DNA from: Channallabes apus
Taxonomy: Eukaryota; Chordata; Actinopteri; Siluriformes; Clariidae
Assembly: GCA_030522415.1 (NCBI GenBank)
Contig: CM060125.1
Span: 4,770,401 to 4,834,400, forward strand
Direction: 5' to 3'
Length of the DNA stretch: 64,000 bases
Part shown: one piece after another, positions 10,716-23,656 of the stretch
Numbering within the stretch: the stretch's first letter is position 1
Layout: each line of letters starts with the position of its first letter
Program-made: the position numbers and the translations under genes
Notes under the pieces: generated by a model
Database searches by the model: none
The model's input: the letters and a program-made list of their open reading frames with translations, nothing else
Told to the model about the DNA's origin: nothing

Positions 10716-11754
10716 CCAAATATGCCATTATTCTATATATACAGTATGTACATTTCTTTTCCAACGTATTCTATAACTATTCTTTAATTCTGTTTTTTGT
10801 TTTTAATCTTTTGTTTTATAGTTGCTTACCAACATTTTTCCAAAAAATATATATTTGATATTTTTATATGCAGCATTATGACTTTAAAAAATCAACCTAA
10901 ATCTGTGGAAATGTCATCCATGTTATTACCGCGACACATAAAGACCTGTCTGCCTTTTATTTTTTTCAACTCAGTTTCACTTCAGCATACCACAAAGAGG
11001 AGAAAACTATTTTTCCCGCTTTCTTCTGGTGACAGACATTAGACTTTCCATTGTTTGTTATCTATATAATGTGTGTTCATTTTCAAAGAGCATTTAAATA
11101 TATAATTTCCTTTAAATCCAAATTGATGGAAATTCACAGCCGCTGTGCCGTCTCAGTACTCCGAGCTCCGTGTTCAGCTGTAATGGCAAGACAGTTTGAC
11201 AAGACGTTATCCTTTCGCGCCTGATTTGCTTTGAAAACAGGAATTTATGGCGAGACCTGGAAAATTACACTGGGACTTTGCTATGAAAGACACACTGCTA
11301 TTTAACCAATTTTCTTCCTGCATTAGCACTCCAACTCTTATTCTTTTCCATTCACATTATTGCAAATTATTCCACACCGCTTTTTATAACAGCCAGCGCT
11401 TGCAGATTTCCGTCAAAGTGCCCATTTACATTGTTAAAGTAGCGAATGAAATGATTTTCACTCAAGCTCAAAGATTAAAAGACAAATTAAGATAAGCTTT
11501 GCTGAGGCTGGGAAGCAAATTACAAAGAATTGTACTGTGACCGTCAAAGCAGCGAATAAAAGTTGCTTGGATTCTTGGGTTAGCCTGATCATGCTCATGA
11601 AGCATAGTGCTTTGTTAATTAATATAATTACTGGTTTTGTTCATTAATTACACTTAATTCACTTTTAACTTTGAGCAATTGACTATAGAACTGCAACTGA
11701 GTAGATAAATAATACAGTATTTGTTTAAAAATAAATACATTTTAAGATAATTCC
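10716..11754. other. TMEM132 intron, no gene
   Basis: Short open frames at 10797 and 11247 have no recognisable homology, no splice context and AT-rich codon use. I see no transposon signature. Confidence 0.45.
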
Positions 11755-11756
11755 AT

Positions 11757-11923
11757 TTTGCGGGAGTCCCACGATTAATGTTATTCTCCCGCATCCCGCA
11801 CATACATGAGGACCTTCCCGCCCGCACCCGCATTCACCCATCAAATTTTGTCCCGCGCCGCACTCCGTGCGCTTTGTCCCACGGGTCCCGTGGTACTCCC
11901 GCGGGAGTGCAGGTCTCTACTCC
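11757..11923. mobile_element. Terminal fragment of a GC-rich DNA transposon
   Basis: The stretch is abruptly rich in CCCGC motifs and ends CCCGCGGGAGTGCAGGTCTCT. Its reverse complement, AGAGACCTGCACTCCCGC, is a familiar end of fish hAT-like elements. No opposite end or target duplication was found. Confidence 0.4.
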
Positions 11924-11925
11924 GC

Positions 11926-12449
11926 AGTATCTTTTTTCACATCCACTGTTTAAACTGCTTTGTTCCCGGAGGTACAGTACAAACGAAGGACAAGTGACCT
12001 CAGAAGTTACAGTTGTGGATGTGCAGTACATACTGTACTGTAATGTTCCTCTAAGATTCCTCCATGATCCAAATGAGACAGAATTCTTCTCATCATAAAA
12101 AAGGCAGATTTGTTCAAATCAACAATCTTTGTTGAGTGGTAGTTGGGATATCTCTCATACAAAAGTCATAGTGTTGTTTAGTACAAACTTTCCTATGGAT
12201 TTTTTTGGGGGGGAAATGGCACAGAAAGCCGGACATTACAGTATATAAGCGACTACCTTTTAGGCAAACAACAAAATGGACGCTGCTGGGTTAAGCATGC
12301 AAAAAGAAGCAGGTTCGACATGATGCTCTAGTAGCTAAGTTTCCTTATACAAGTACACACATTTTATCCAGACTAACGGATCCTCCTGTTAAATGCTGAC
12401 TTAGTTTCATTATTTACATGTGGCTTTATATTTTTTTTGGAAGACATAT
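11926..12449. other. TMEM132 intron, no gene
   Basis: No gene is seen. Footprint heptamers occur at 11973, 12031 and 12036 (the last two overlap) and at 12237. Confidence 0.4.
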
Positions 12450-13062
12450 GCCTCTTTTCCACTGCACAGTACGACACGGACCGGTTCAGTACAGCTCACT
12501 TCGGTTCGGCTCAGTTTGGCTCGGTTTGCGCTTCCACTGCAGTGTAGTAACGCTTTAGAGTGGGCGGGATTATTAAATTATTAAAACGTGTCGTTATAGT
12601 TGCGGCGCCTCTACTGCCGTGACGTCATCGTAAACGCGCCACAAACAAACACACAACAATGGAGCATATGGACGGCATGGTGTTCTTCATTCTCGGCATG
12701 TGGATGTTTTTAACAGCGAGACGAAGGAGTTTGTTTCAAAAGAGGCTGATGGCAGCCAAAGAAAATTTTTGGTTAATACAAAAAGGTGCGTCCGATCCTT
12801 CTCTGGCTGTTTCTAAATATAGCGGTTCTGTTGTGTCTCGTGTTGCAAGTTCAGTGACGCAGTAATGACGATTTTCTCCGGCCAATCAGTGACCAGCAGA
12901 GTTTACACGTCACGTTTTGGTAACGGTTCGGCGCGCTTGGAACCTCAGCTGAGGTGGTACTAAAAAAAGGACCAGGTACCCGGTACTTTTCCCAATGGAA
13001 AACCCCCCAAAAGTGAGTAGAACTGAACCGTGTCGTGCCGTACTATGCAGTGGAAAAGCGCC
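12450..13062. mobile_element. Non-autonomous DNA transposon with TTTTCCACTGCA ends
   Basis: The left end CTCTTTTCCACTGCACAGTA is matched by the inverted right end TACTATGCAGTGGAAAAGCG. Subterminal sequences on both sides repeat GGTTCAGT-type motifs. The length is about 0.61 kb. An internal 68-codon open frame starts at ATG 12659 (MEHMDGMVFFILGMWMFL) and has no catalytic motif. Similar fish repeats are usually placed in PIF/Harbinger, but the target duplication is unclear, so the superfamily is uncertain. Confidence 0.75.
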
Positions 13063-14304
13063 AATACTTGCTGTATTCGCATGTTCCTAAGACTTTTCCA
13101 CAGTCTGTAATCTGGTTCGCTGTTAGTCTGAGGTCACACTATTTTAAACGGATTTTGGAAGGATTAGAAGTACACTATACACTAACCCACTGGTTTCCAA
13201 AGATTTGATTTAATGTCAAGGCAAATGCAAGTTGAGGGATCATAAACCACGTCACTTGTCACTCCAACTGAACCCAACTCTCGTGAGAGCAAGTATGCAT
13301 TTTCGAGAAAAAGGAGAAAAATAAAAATAAGAAGCACAAACATGTTTGACAGGCAGCAGCTGTTTCAAAACATGCATCTAGAAAACTGGGAGCATTTCTG
13401 TGCGCACGACTTAGCTGTACTTTACTTCCACACTGGACTTTTCTTTTTTTTTTTTCTCTCTCTCTCCACTCTGCATGCTCACACAAGCAGACATGCACAC
13501 TGTTTCTTTCTTTCTTTCTTTTGTTGTCACGTGATAAATATTAATGAACAAATAAATAAACACATGAATTAATAAAAAAATGAATGAACAGAGACCCAAG
13601 CGTGGGGAAATCTAATTCAAATTCAAATTTTGAATTTGGCTGGTTTCCAAATTTTTTTATATAAATAAAATTATAAATAAAAGTTATAAGCTAACAAGGT
13701 GGTGTGCAGCAGATCTACACATTTTTTAAATGTGAATTTGTCGTGTCTGTATATTAAAGATATTTTGATTTGGGAATTCTTGTCTGTTTGTTTGTGCACG
13801 TATCACACAAAAACTACTACACAAATTTTAAATGGGTTTTCACAGGTGTATTTGGTTGAGCTTGAGGTAACATATAGGCTTTGTTTCATTGCAATCAGCC
13901 CACAGGAAGAGAAGATACTGTATGCATGTAAAACATAAAAAAATTAAGTTACAGTAATTCCAAAATTCAACAGATGCCATTATACTTTTTCTTTCTTCTT
14001 TAAACGCTTATGAGTGAGAAATAAAGTTCTAGGTTAACAAAGTTGTAGGCACATCTCGTCCCAAAATAATTCCTCTTATACCACAGAAATAATACTTAAT
14101 ATTTTTTAAATGAGAAGACACTTTGTAATTGATTTATTTCTTTAACCATTACTTTTATCTTGTTGTGAAATGTCAAAACATGTTCCTTTTATCATATACA
14201 TTATAGCAGTTAGTGTTAGTGTTTTCTGATATTTTCCCTAAACTGTGTAAACTTTTACATGCTTCCCTCTCTCTCTTCACTCCCTTGAGTATTACAGTAA
14301 TTCT
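13063..14304. other. TMEM132 intron, no gene
   Basis: A (CT)n/TTTC-rich patch lies at 13440-13525, followed by AT-rich sequence. Open frames here are low complexity. Footprint heptamers occur at 13916, 13950 and 14293. Confidence 0.45.
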
Positions 14305-14312
14305 GCATGTCA

Positions 14313-14702
14313 ACATTCATTCATTCATTCATTCATTTTCTATACCGCTTAATCCTGTGTTCAGGGTCGCGGGGGACCTGGAGCCTATCCCAGGAGACTT
14401 CGGGCACTAGGCGGGGTACACCCTGGACAGGGTGCCAATCCATCGCAGGGCACACACACACTCACACACACACTCACACACCCAATCACACACTACGGGC
14501 AATTTAGGAACGCCAATTAGCCTAACCTGCATATCTTTGGACTGTGGGAGGAAACCGGAGTACCCGGAGGAAACCCACCAAGCACGGGGAGAACATGCAA
14601 ACTCCATGCACACAGAGATGGGAATCGAGCCTGGCCGGGGAATCGAACCCAGACCCTGGAGGTGCAAAGCGACAGTGCTAACCACTACACCACCGCGCCG
14701 CC
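14313..14702 (-). mobile_element. tRNA-derived SINE, minus strand, full length
   Basis: The copy runs from (ATTC)n to CACCGCGCCGCC and is near consensus. GCATGTCA flanks both ends (14305-14312 and 14703-14710), and the similarity extends further with one mismatch. No footprint heptamers are inside. Confidence 0.95.
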
Positions 14703-14710
14703 GCATGTCA

Positions 14711-16483
14711 GCATAACTTTCACAACCTTTCATTATTCCCTGTACAAAGCGTACAGCCTTGTACGATGTTTAAAATGTTGATTGTTTTACTTCTAACTTC
14801 TGACAGAATATGTTCTATGTACTTACTATAGAAATGATGTATTAGAACAAGCATGTTTATACAGACCTGTGATTTGCAGCTGCACTATTGCCAGGGCTGC
14901 TGTTATATAAATTCCGTCTAAAACGTCTGGATAATCAGAATCCAAAATTCAGTAGGGCTGTGCTCAATACTCAGCAAAAGAAACATTTCAACTGCTCATG
15001 TGCACAAAAGCCATCCTTCCTCCATGCAATATTGCAGCCCAAAGAGAGACGGACTAAAAGGCATCATTACCACCCATAGAGTACGGTCAATTATAATCTT
15101 GGATTATCTTAACCATGCACTGATATAGCACTAGTGGGATTTAAACGTACAATTTCCCACTATTTGTGAGCAGCTTTAAGTTTTTAAATATCAATTAATT
15201 CATAATTCTCCTTTTTTATATTAATAAACTAATTTTGGGGGAAACTGATGAGTAACTCGGACTGGCATGTACTGCATGTACTGTATGGTGATGCTATTAA
15301 TGCTATATGCTATGAACTTAAGTAAGATTTCCTGTATCACTGGGACCAAAGTAAACCAATTACCACAACTTGTGCCATATATCAATATTTCTATTACTGT
15401 TTCCGTATCCTCGTGTGAGCAGGACGGTGGAGGATGCCGATTCGGAATATTCTTGCATTCTGGTTGTAGATGCACCTTGATGGTAGGCAGACCCCCGCAG
15501 CTAGCTGATTATCATTTCTCATAGCTGTTTCCTTTAGTGATGGGGTTCGGCTCTGTTTTGCCAGAGGCACCGGCTTTGCAGCATCCTCAAATAGCTCCAC
15601 ATGAGCTTAGCTTAGCCCAAGAGCACAAAATCAATAAAAGACCATTCCACCTTCAGGCTCAGCTGAAGACAGGTGATCGTTTCAACAAAAGCGAATACAG
15701 GCTCACACTGGGTTTACCATTCAAGCAAAATGCACCTGCCCCCTGCAGGGATCATGGCGTTCTATGCCATGGGCATTCTCAGCAGTACTATTACCGAACC
15801 ATTGATCTCTTTCTTGCTGGGTCTCACACAGCAACATCTCCAGCCATTTGCCTTGCTGAGAAACTGATAGCAAAGTGCACGTAGGGAGGAAATTGATCAC
15901 TTATTTCTCTAATAACTTGAAGAAATCGAAGGGGACATTTAACTCTGGTTGAGGCCATCACAAGCACCGGCTCTGCTAAATTCCTTTCAGAGCGCACAAG
16001 GATAATAGAAGCGCTGTGTAAAAACTGCGTAAAGAGGTGATCTGAGACTTCTCCTTCATGCTCCACAATGACTTCAAATCACCAGGGGTCAAAATGTTAA
16101 AGTTGTCATGCATTATTATTTACATTTATCTTCATAACTGGCATTAATAGACATATGACATTTCTTTACAAATCAAATAAACATAAAACTGAGAACACAA
16201 AATGGCACTTTCTGGATAGCGGTTTAGGGGTACATACTGTACATGGCCCTTGGGGCAAAGGCAGTGGCTATTGGAGTCTCTCAAAATTAAGTGTTCTGCA
16301 AACATAGATCTCTGGAATCTATAGAAATATATAAAAGCTAAATGAAATAAAGTTGTGATGATACAGTATATGAAACATAGAATCCAGTAAAGACAGTTCT
16401 TTGTATGAAAAATAAAAAACAATTGTTCTGGAAACAGACCACTGAGAAAAAGGGGATCGGTACAAATAGGTTGCTATCAATAT
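14711..16483. other. TMEM132 intron, no gene recognised
   Basis: The longest open frame (15537-15884, plus strand) has no homology I recognise and no splice-site support, so I do not call it. The rest is AT-rich. Confidence 0.4.
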
Positions 16484-16690
16484 ATAGTTTCAGTCAAAAG
16501 TTTGTACACAAGTTTAGATTTTCTACATACTAGACGAATACTGGATTTTTTAAAAACTTCTTTTTTTTTTTTTAAACATCCCTTGGATTAGAGTGGTTAT
16601 GAAGCCTCTACAGAGCATACACTACCACTCAAAAGTTTGGGATCACTTTTTCACTCCCATGGTTGCCCCTGTTTTTTTTTCTTTCTTTCA
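16484..16690. mobile_element. Tc1-type terminal repeat fragments
   Basis: CAGTCAAAAGTTTGTACACA at 16491 and ACCACTCAAAAGTTTGGGAT at 16623 are typical outer ends of fish Tc1-like elements. No transposase lies between them. Confidence 0.5.
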
Positions 16691-17012
16691 TGTGGTCATG
16701 GGAATAAGACCAAGAGAACATAGAGTTCTGGGAATATGGCGCTTGGTATATACAGTATAGTACTCTGGATTGGGATCCCTGGAAATACTAGGCACAAAAA
16801 GTACAGGGGGATAGAAATATAGAGCCTTGGGAATATAAAACCTGTGAATAAAGAGCCTGGAAAACTATGGCTCTGGATATATATATATACTTAGTTGGAC
16901 AAAACCAAGAACCTGGAGGTTCACATTAGGGTTTTTGTTTCCATCTGAAAACTGGCCTGTAATGTAATATGTTGCTTTCTTTAAGGCATGAAAATACGCT
17001 TCTGCAATGCTA
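16691..17012. other. TMEM132 intron, no gene
   Basis: The stretch holds several partial repeats of a TCTGG/GGAATAT type motif, too degenerate to classify. Confidence 0.3.
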
Positions 17013-17373
17013 TTCACTCACTCACTCACCCACCCACCCACCGTCTATAGCGCTTTATCCTGTATTCACGGCCATGGGGGGTCTGGAGCCTATCCCAGGA
17101 GGCTTACAGTAGGTCACAAGGTGGGGTACACCCTTGACAGGGAGCCAATCCATCGCAGGGCAAACACACATACAGTACACACACTTATTCACACACTACA
17201 GGCAATTTGGGAACACCAATTAGCCTATTCTGCAGGTCTTTGGACTGTGGGAAGAAACCGGAGAACGGGGAGGAAGCCTAGCAAGCACGGGGAGAACATG
17301 CAAACTCCATGCACAAAGAGACGGGAATCGAACCTGGACCCTGGAGGTGCAAGGCGACTAGACCACCGCCCAG
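17013..17373 (-). mobile_element. tRNA-derived SINE, minus strand, diverged
   Basis: The copy starts with a CACTCACTCACC-type tail and CTATAGCGCTTTATCCTG and ends GCGACTAGACCACCGCC. It carries TACAGTA at 17105 and 17171 where younger copies have no such heptamer. Confidence 0.85.
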
Positions 17374-17531
17374 TGTTATTTACTTATTTATACATTTTTA
17401 AGTTATGTTTGGAAATATTTAACGGTTTTCATATCTAATAATGAAAATTATTCTAAACATATACTGTATATATGGCAAAAGATACGTAGCATGAGGATAC
17501 AGGTCCATGATAGTATAAAGTCTTGATTATA

Positions 17532-17640
17532 CAGTGGGGCAGAAAAATATTTAGTCAGCCACCAATTGTGCAAGTTCTTCCACTTAAGAAGGTGAGAGAG
17601 GCCTTTAATTTCATCATAAGTATATCTTTCACTGTATAGG
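17532..17640. mobile_element. Solo terminal repeat of a Tc1-like element
   Basis: ACAGTGGGGCAGAAAAATAT and GTCAGCCACCAATTGTGCAA match the well-known end of a fish Tc1-like family. The sequence stops after about 105 bp near TCACTGTA, so it may be a minimal MITE. Its CAGT end is of the kind that leaves CAG footprints. Confidence 0.7.
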
Positions 17641-20455
17641 ACAGTGCAAACCCCATGGCCCTAGATTTACATTCCCCTTGCCCATGCACTTCCTTCTAGC
17701 ATTAGCATAGTCTGTAGGAAGTTTAAAAAGTGTGAAACATAACCACCCACTTTACTTCTCTATTGCTTTAAATAGTTAAAGACCTCTTTAAAGCCAACTC
17801 CAGCTGAAGGAATAATGTCTTTAATAAACATTCACAAATGTACGTGGCGGAAGAATAATTCTATTAACTCGTTTACGATGTTCTTTGAATGCCATCCCAT
17901 TGAACATGTGTAATTTCAGCTCTTTATTCACCTTCATTGCTTCACGCATTGCAGGAATACTTTTTCATTCTAGTTGGAATTTTCTTTGCTGTAACCAAGG
18001 CTGAAATAACTGGGACTCCACTTGCAGATGTACAGTGTGAGATGTACCTGTAAATCCTTATGCCAAATGTGTACTGTATATAGTTCTAGTCGAAAAATTG
18101 CACCTTAACGATGCATTGTAATCCAACCACTCGAACTCCACAGGAGGTGGTCTGGAATGCGTACAGTATGCCAACGTGGCCTTCAGAGTGCAAACACAAA
18201 TGCATCTGAATGCATCACAGTCAGTGACAAAGGGCTACCTAATTGATCACTGCCCTTGGTGAAAAAAATGCAATAATTGAAAACCACATTGAATGGTAGA
18301 GCGCTCTACTGTTAGGCTAATGGAAAAAGACAATGCTATAAGAGGAAAAAAAAAAAAAAAAAAAGCAGCGACTGCTTTTCATACTGCACTGTAGCTTCAT
18401 TTGCGTTTTATCTCTCATTATAAGTTTGCTTGCAGACCATAAGATTTAAACTTGGGCGGGGGGGCGGGTGGGGGGTTTTGGGTTTGAAACAGGATTCACG
18501 AGACATTTTCTCCTAGAAATAAATGCAGTGGAAGGTACATAATAAACAGGCAGGGAAGCATTTCTCCAGCAGGAAAAAAAATAAAAAATTATGAAATTAG
18601 ATCACAAATGGTCACTGGAGGCGCATTCATAATACCAGGTGTGAATGGCTATAACTCCTGGCTGTCCGATCACCCAGGACATACTGTATGTTAATGCCAG
18701 GTGTGAACAGGGCCAAAGTGGCTGGTAAAATACAAGAGTTAGCAAAAAATGATCCACATTTGGCAGGTAGGCAGGATTTGTGATTATTGCATACTGCATG
18801 AGAACTCTGGTAAGTGTAGACAACAAAGTATAGTGCTTACTCATACAGTCCAGAGGTCATCTGCATATGCTGTATATTTCAAAACTGTATCTAAAAAACT
18901 AGGACAAACTCTTCCTCGAAATGTATTGAATGTCATTCGTTCATTTTCAAAACGATTTTCATCCAGGATGATCTGATGGATCAGGAGACTATCTCAAGTC
19001 CATCCCACTGGACTTGAAAGAAAGCAATATCCCCCCCCCCCCCACCCCCCCCCGCAAGTCCATTGCAGTATCTGCATATCAAATTCCATTTTTATTTGCT
19101 AAAGGCTGGGTGTATGTCTGAAACTTTTCTATATTCCGCATGCTTATGCGGGAGGCTCTCGTCAACTCCCCTGATGAAATGCCACATTGCTGGAGTGGCG
19201 CCTCCCGGTGAGGGATAATGAATACACACGCTATTTTAGATGAGTGTTAGAGTGATATGCTGGAGCTCCAACACCCAGGGGAAGAGATAGAGACAGGCGC
19301 AAGGGGGATAAGGACTGAGACAGGGAGATGTGAGATGCTGGAGGTAATGAGGGAGCATGTGGAAAAGCCAATCGATCACCAGCGCTCCATGGCAGAGTGG
19401 AGGATGCTAGGCCGCCACATACAATAACCTTCTCGTGTCTGCATCTTAATCTCTCAGAATCTGCACTAGCACATGCTTTTTCTTCTCCAGGCTGAAATCT
19501 CTCGATATATATTTCTCTATCTCCATCAGTCTGAGAATTACACCATGACATTCAGGGCTTTTTCCCACCCAATGAAAGATAGTGCCAGGATCCACACTGC
19601 AGATTATAACTCTGACTTTATAACTTTACTTATACATACTGTAGCAAACGAGACACCCACCACGTAGCCTCCAACAGCACAATAGGTTATATGCACCATT
19701 TGAACTTTTAGGTTATATTATATGGATTTGGATCATACCGGAATATACAGTAGTATTGCATGGCTTTATTAAGGTTCGTGCACAAGTTACAGTGGAGCAT
19801 GAGAAAGAATAATTATAATAAACTGCAAAATAATGTTGCATCAAGTGCTATTTTATTAGCTGCTGAATAATGAGAGTGGAAACCATATTGTTAAATTAAA
19901 GCAGTGATTAATGTGATCATTACAACTAGGACGATTCATCCAGCAGTATATTTGACTCCTCTGCAATTTATTATTAATGCCTCTACTCCATTCATATATC
20001 ATCATTTAACATGTTACCGCGACCTCATTTAGTAGTAGCCGTGAAACAAGTGTCCGTTTTTAAACTTGTGTCGGGTGGAAACTCATCTGATTTCTCTCAT
20101 AATTGCTATTATTTCAACATTTTTAAGACTTACAGTACATGACAAATTTTTTCCAGGATGTTCCTTCCTTGAGAATGCTGGAAGAGACATACAGTACAGT
20201 ACCTGCGGAAAGACGTTTTTCACCTTGTTGCTTCCATGTGACTATGCACGCAGTAATATATTTTTAAGGGAACAGTGCATGAACCAAGGATGGGAAATTA
20301 ATTTTCGATTTTGAACCAGAAAAAACAATGCCTATGCAGGTATGCTTTCAGTGCTTCTTCCCAAGAAGTGAAACAGCAGAATATTTGGGAGAAACACAGA
20401 CTGAAGACGTTAAGTCACAAACCCCAGAACTACATACAGTACACCGTTCAATCAT
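17641..20455. other. TMEM132 intron, no gene
   Basis: There is a poly-A at 18346-18364, a G-rich patch near 18456-18480 and a C-tract at 19031-19053. The frame at 19231-19551 (minus) is not supported as an exon. A segment at 19838-19925 has a diverged second copy at 56785-56880. Confidence 0.4.
19031..19053. repeat. Poly-C tract
   Basis: About 23 bases, almost all C, with a single A interruption. Confidence 0.9.
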
Positions 20456-20631
20456 AAAAATACTAGGGTTGTTCCGATTCCGATACTGGTATCGGAAATG
20501 CTGCCGATACCACAAAAAAATCTGGCATCGGAATCGGCGAGTACTTGAGTCCACGTACCGATCCGATACCATTTTCCTAAACATAACCTATTTATGCCCG
20601 CTAGCTTTGCTAGCTTTGCTTACTTACAGAG

Positions 20632-21142
20632 TGTCACGGCATGCGCCCAAATTGATATCGCACCTCGCTCACTCCGAAGCTCACTAGTTAGGCGGCCTCC
20701 CCCCCTTTAGGTATGTGAAGTAGCAGGGCAGCAGAATCAGGCAACGGCCCATGAGCTATCGCCGCTAATGATCCCGGCGCTATAAAACACAGCGGGGAGT
20801 GTAGCTCGGGGTCTGACTGTTGGGAAACTGGACTTTGCGACGCGGTGGATTTTATGAGAGACAGTGGCACAAGAGCGGGGCGATGTGATGCGCCCCAGAG
20901 ACTTTAAAAAGGGGGGCGCCTTTGATCTCCGCGAGAGGAGCGTGTGAACGAGCTGCGCGAGCTCCCCCGGCACCTTCACTTCCGCGTAGAGCCCGCCTTC
21001 GCATCCCTGCCGCCGAAGTGGAAAAGGCATCAGAAAGCCTTTAACCCATTTTTCTAAATAAATTACCCTTTATCCTGTAAGACCTCGCCTCGTGTCCATG
21101 TTTTATGGTGTCGCCCGTGCACTTAGGGTCGAACCCGTTACA
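20632..21142 (+). mobile_element. Solo LTR inside the hAT-like element, copy 1
   Basis: The segment begins TGTCACGG and ends CCGTTACA, so it has TG...CA ends in an imperfect inverted repeat. A TATA box (TATAAAA at 20781) and a polyadenylation signal (AATAAA at 21057) have the spacing expected of U3-R-U5. CAGAG before and CAGGG after look like an aged 5-bp target duplication. No internal retroviral or retrotransposon genes are present. The Ty3/Gypsy class is likely from the 5-bp duplication, but it is not proven. Confidence 0.75.
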
Positions 21143-21163
21143 CAGGGCTAGAAAAAGAAATGC

Positions 21164-21171
<8 letters not shown>

Positions 21172-21211
<40 letters not shown>
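21172..21211. repeat. (CA)n microsatellite inside the hAT-like element
   Basis: About 40 bp of CA between the LTR and the right terminus. It is shared in position with copies 2 and 3. Confidence 0.95.
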
Positions 21212-21214
<3 letters not shown>

Positions 21215-21419
21215 TACAGATAGACACCCAGGTATCGGATCAGTACTCGGTATCGGCCGATACCCTTAGTATCGGAATCGGTATCGGGAGGGGAAAAATG
21301 GTATCGGAACATCTCTAAAAAATACACAATATAATATTCACATTTACTATAAATTTGATAACAGTAAACTAGTGCACTAGTGGGGAGCGAGAGATAACAT
21401 GTCTGGTCGGATACCACAG

Positions 21420-21745
21420 AAAACCCAATGTAGCACAAATTGCTGAAAAAAGCGAATGCTGGCTATGATAGAAAAGTATTAGGACACTCAGATGTGCTCA
21501 GCTTGCTGTGTATGGGGTTTAGCAGACACAGAGTTCAAGCCCTCCAAATTCCCCAGATCAGGCATCCATGGGATGTGCTGAACAAACAAGTCTGGTACAC
21601 AGCGGTCCTTCCAGCACTTAAATGATCTGCTGCTGACGTCCTGGTGCCTTACACCACAGCATACCTTCATAGGTCTTATGGAGTCGCGCCCTGAGGGGTC
21701 AGAGAAACCCATACAATATTGAGGATAATGTTTTAAGACAAGGGT
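21420..21745 (+). mobile_element. Internally deleted Tc1/mariner fossil
   Basis: This is the same family as 2500-4235. The HTH part (AAATTGCTGAAAAAAGCGAA) is joined to the C-terminal part (TCCAAATTCCCCAGATCAGG, GGATGTGCTGAACAAACAAG, TTAAATGATCTGCTGCTGAC). The catalytic core is missing. Confidence 0.75.
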
Positions 21746-21902
21746 GTAAAACTGATTCAAGAAAATGCAGATGTTCATTCCAACAAAGCATACTTTGGCC
21801 ATAATAAATTGCTTTGAAAAAAAGTCACTCTCCTGTATGGCTTAAAGAAGAAAAAAAAAGTCACGTTTTGAAACCAACATATATCCATGTGGTGCATCAG
21901 TG

Positions 21903-21943
<41 letters not shown>

Positions 21944-22984
21944 TTGCACTTGAACTTGGGGGAAGCTGTGAGTCAAGGACACACAGACCTATTCCTGTTG
22001 ATGTGTTTCGGTTTTGGCGAGAGCTCATATGCTCCTGTGACATTCTCTCGGGTTCGACAGGGAACGAGGAAACCCGAGGCAGGTTTGGAACAACATGCAC
22101 AGGTGCTTTATTTTAATCCCTTTTTTTCTTTTCAGTGGCTTCAGACGGGGACACATATGTGCACACACACTGACACAGAACTCTGCTGCTCAGCTACCGG
22201 TACTGCGTAAGCTCCAAATTCAATTGATTTTACAAATCTAGCAAACATTAATATTGATTCTTCCCGGTCTGTATTACAGCATGATTTGTTTGTCCCCAGT
22301 GTTTGTTCTCCAGAAGGACTTTCCTAGTCATTCTGAGACAAAAGGTTTAAATGAATATTTCCCTTTCTTCATCAAAAGTTTTAACACTTTTTTCTTCATA
22401 CGAGCTTTCATAAACCAACCAAAAAAAACTTATTTTCATCAGAATTTTTGTTGTGGGAGGAAACCAGAGTTGTCCCCGAGCTGTGTACTAGTGATGGGTC
22501 GTTCATGAACGATTCATTCGTTTTGAACGAGTATTTAACGTGACTCTGAAATACGAGTAGTCTCAGAGAGTGATTTCGTAAATTTTTACTGGCCGTGCAT
22601 GCACAAAGCATCGCAAAACCATAGGTTATGTACAGGAAACAGGAACGAGTGGTTACTGCACTGTACCTCTTGAGTCTTTTGGTCCGAATCCCTCGTTCTT
22701 TTGTCAAGTGACTCCCATAGACTCTATGCAGTGCATTACACAGGAAACAGATTTGAGCGGTTCTTCTCATGTGTCTTCTAGTCCGAGTCGATCGTTTTTT
22801 TGTCACGTGACTCGCATACTGTAGATGCTATGCAATGCAATAGATTCAAAAAGAACAAATGTTTTGGACTAGAACATTTACGAGGTGAGCTGCTCATTTG
22901 GTTTATCATGATATATCTTTAGCTGCATTGTAATATTTTCATTACCGGAACGATAGCCAAAATTTGTGTATGTATGTCATTCCT
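21746..22984. other. TMEM132 intron with a GA tract and unclassified repeat
   Basis: A (GA)n tract lies at 21909-21938. At 22490-22560 the sequence GTGATGGGTCGTTCATGAAC with further GAACGA motifs resembles the end of a fish DNA transposon, but the other end is unclear. No gene is seen. Confidence 0.4.
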
Positions 22985-23590
22985 GAGCTGCCAGTGATCC
23001 AGACTCCCTCTGCCCTCCGGACCTGTCTGACCCATCCTGGTGCCCCGCTTCTGCTTGGAGGTCTCGTCGCATGGATGCCCCGTGTGTCTCTTTGGGATGC
23101 GTCTGGTGTCTGGGGATGATTCTATCTACTTAGAAGACGGTTATGACCTCGACTGGTGTTGGCAGCTGTTTCTCTGAGGACTTGACAGTTCGATAGTTCA
23201 GGACTGGAACTTTCTACAAGTCTATCTGAGTCTCCAATAAACTACCTGGACTCCATACTAACATCAATTAACATCGACTATTATAGCTGAACGACCTGCC
23301 ACCTAACACACTGTATAAATGCAGATCATTTCCTGCTCTGTTTCACCCAGATGAGGATGGGTTCCCTGTTGAGTCTGGTTCCTCTCAAGGTTTCTTCCTA
23401 TTACCATCTCACAGAGTTTTTCCTTGCCACTGTCGCCCGCGGCTTGCTCACCAGGGACTATCTGAACATTTGATTCATACACATTCACATTCCATACAAA
23501 CTTAAATAATTCTTTTGATTGTGTAAAGCTGCTTTGCGACAATGACAATTGTTAAAATCGCTATACAAATCAAATTGAATTGAATTATGT
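22985..23590 (+). mobile_element. LINE-type 3' end with (TTGAA)n tail
   Basis: Fish-wide repeat landmarks are GGTTCCTCTCAAGGTTTCTT, GAGTTTTTCCTTGCCACTGT and AAAGCTGCTTTGCGACAATG. It ends ATACAAATCAAATTGAATTG, a short tandem tail typical of non-LTR elements. No reverse transcriptase frame is included, so this is a 5'-truncated copy. Confidence 0.7.
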
Positions 23591-23656
23591 TTGAAGTAGT
23601 ACTATTGTTTAGAATCATGTTTTGATTTTGGTTCTGTTTATTTTTCATTTTTATGT

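Larger units (their letters stand above)
20464..21317 (+). mobile_element. hAT-like element carrying a solo LTR, copy 1
   Basis: The ends are TAGGGTTGTTCCGAT and ATCGGAACATCTCTA, an imperfect inverted repeat. The subterminal regions repeat GATACC/GGTATCGG. A perfect 8-bp target duplication, AAAAATAC (20456-20463 and 21318-21325), points to the hAT superfamily. There is no transposase, so it is non-autonomous. The interior is occupied by an LTR (20632-21142) and a CA microsatellite (21172-21211). Three more copies with the same interior occur in the window. Confidence 0.9.

Noticed and set aside
15537..15884. 115-codon plus-strand open frame as an exon
   Set aside because: No conserved motif, no convincing acceptor and donor pair, and no match to TMEM132 or another family I recognise.
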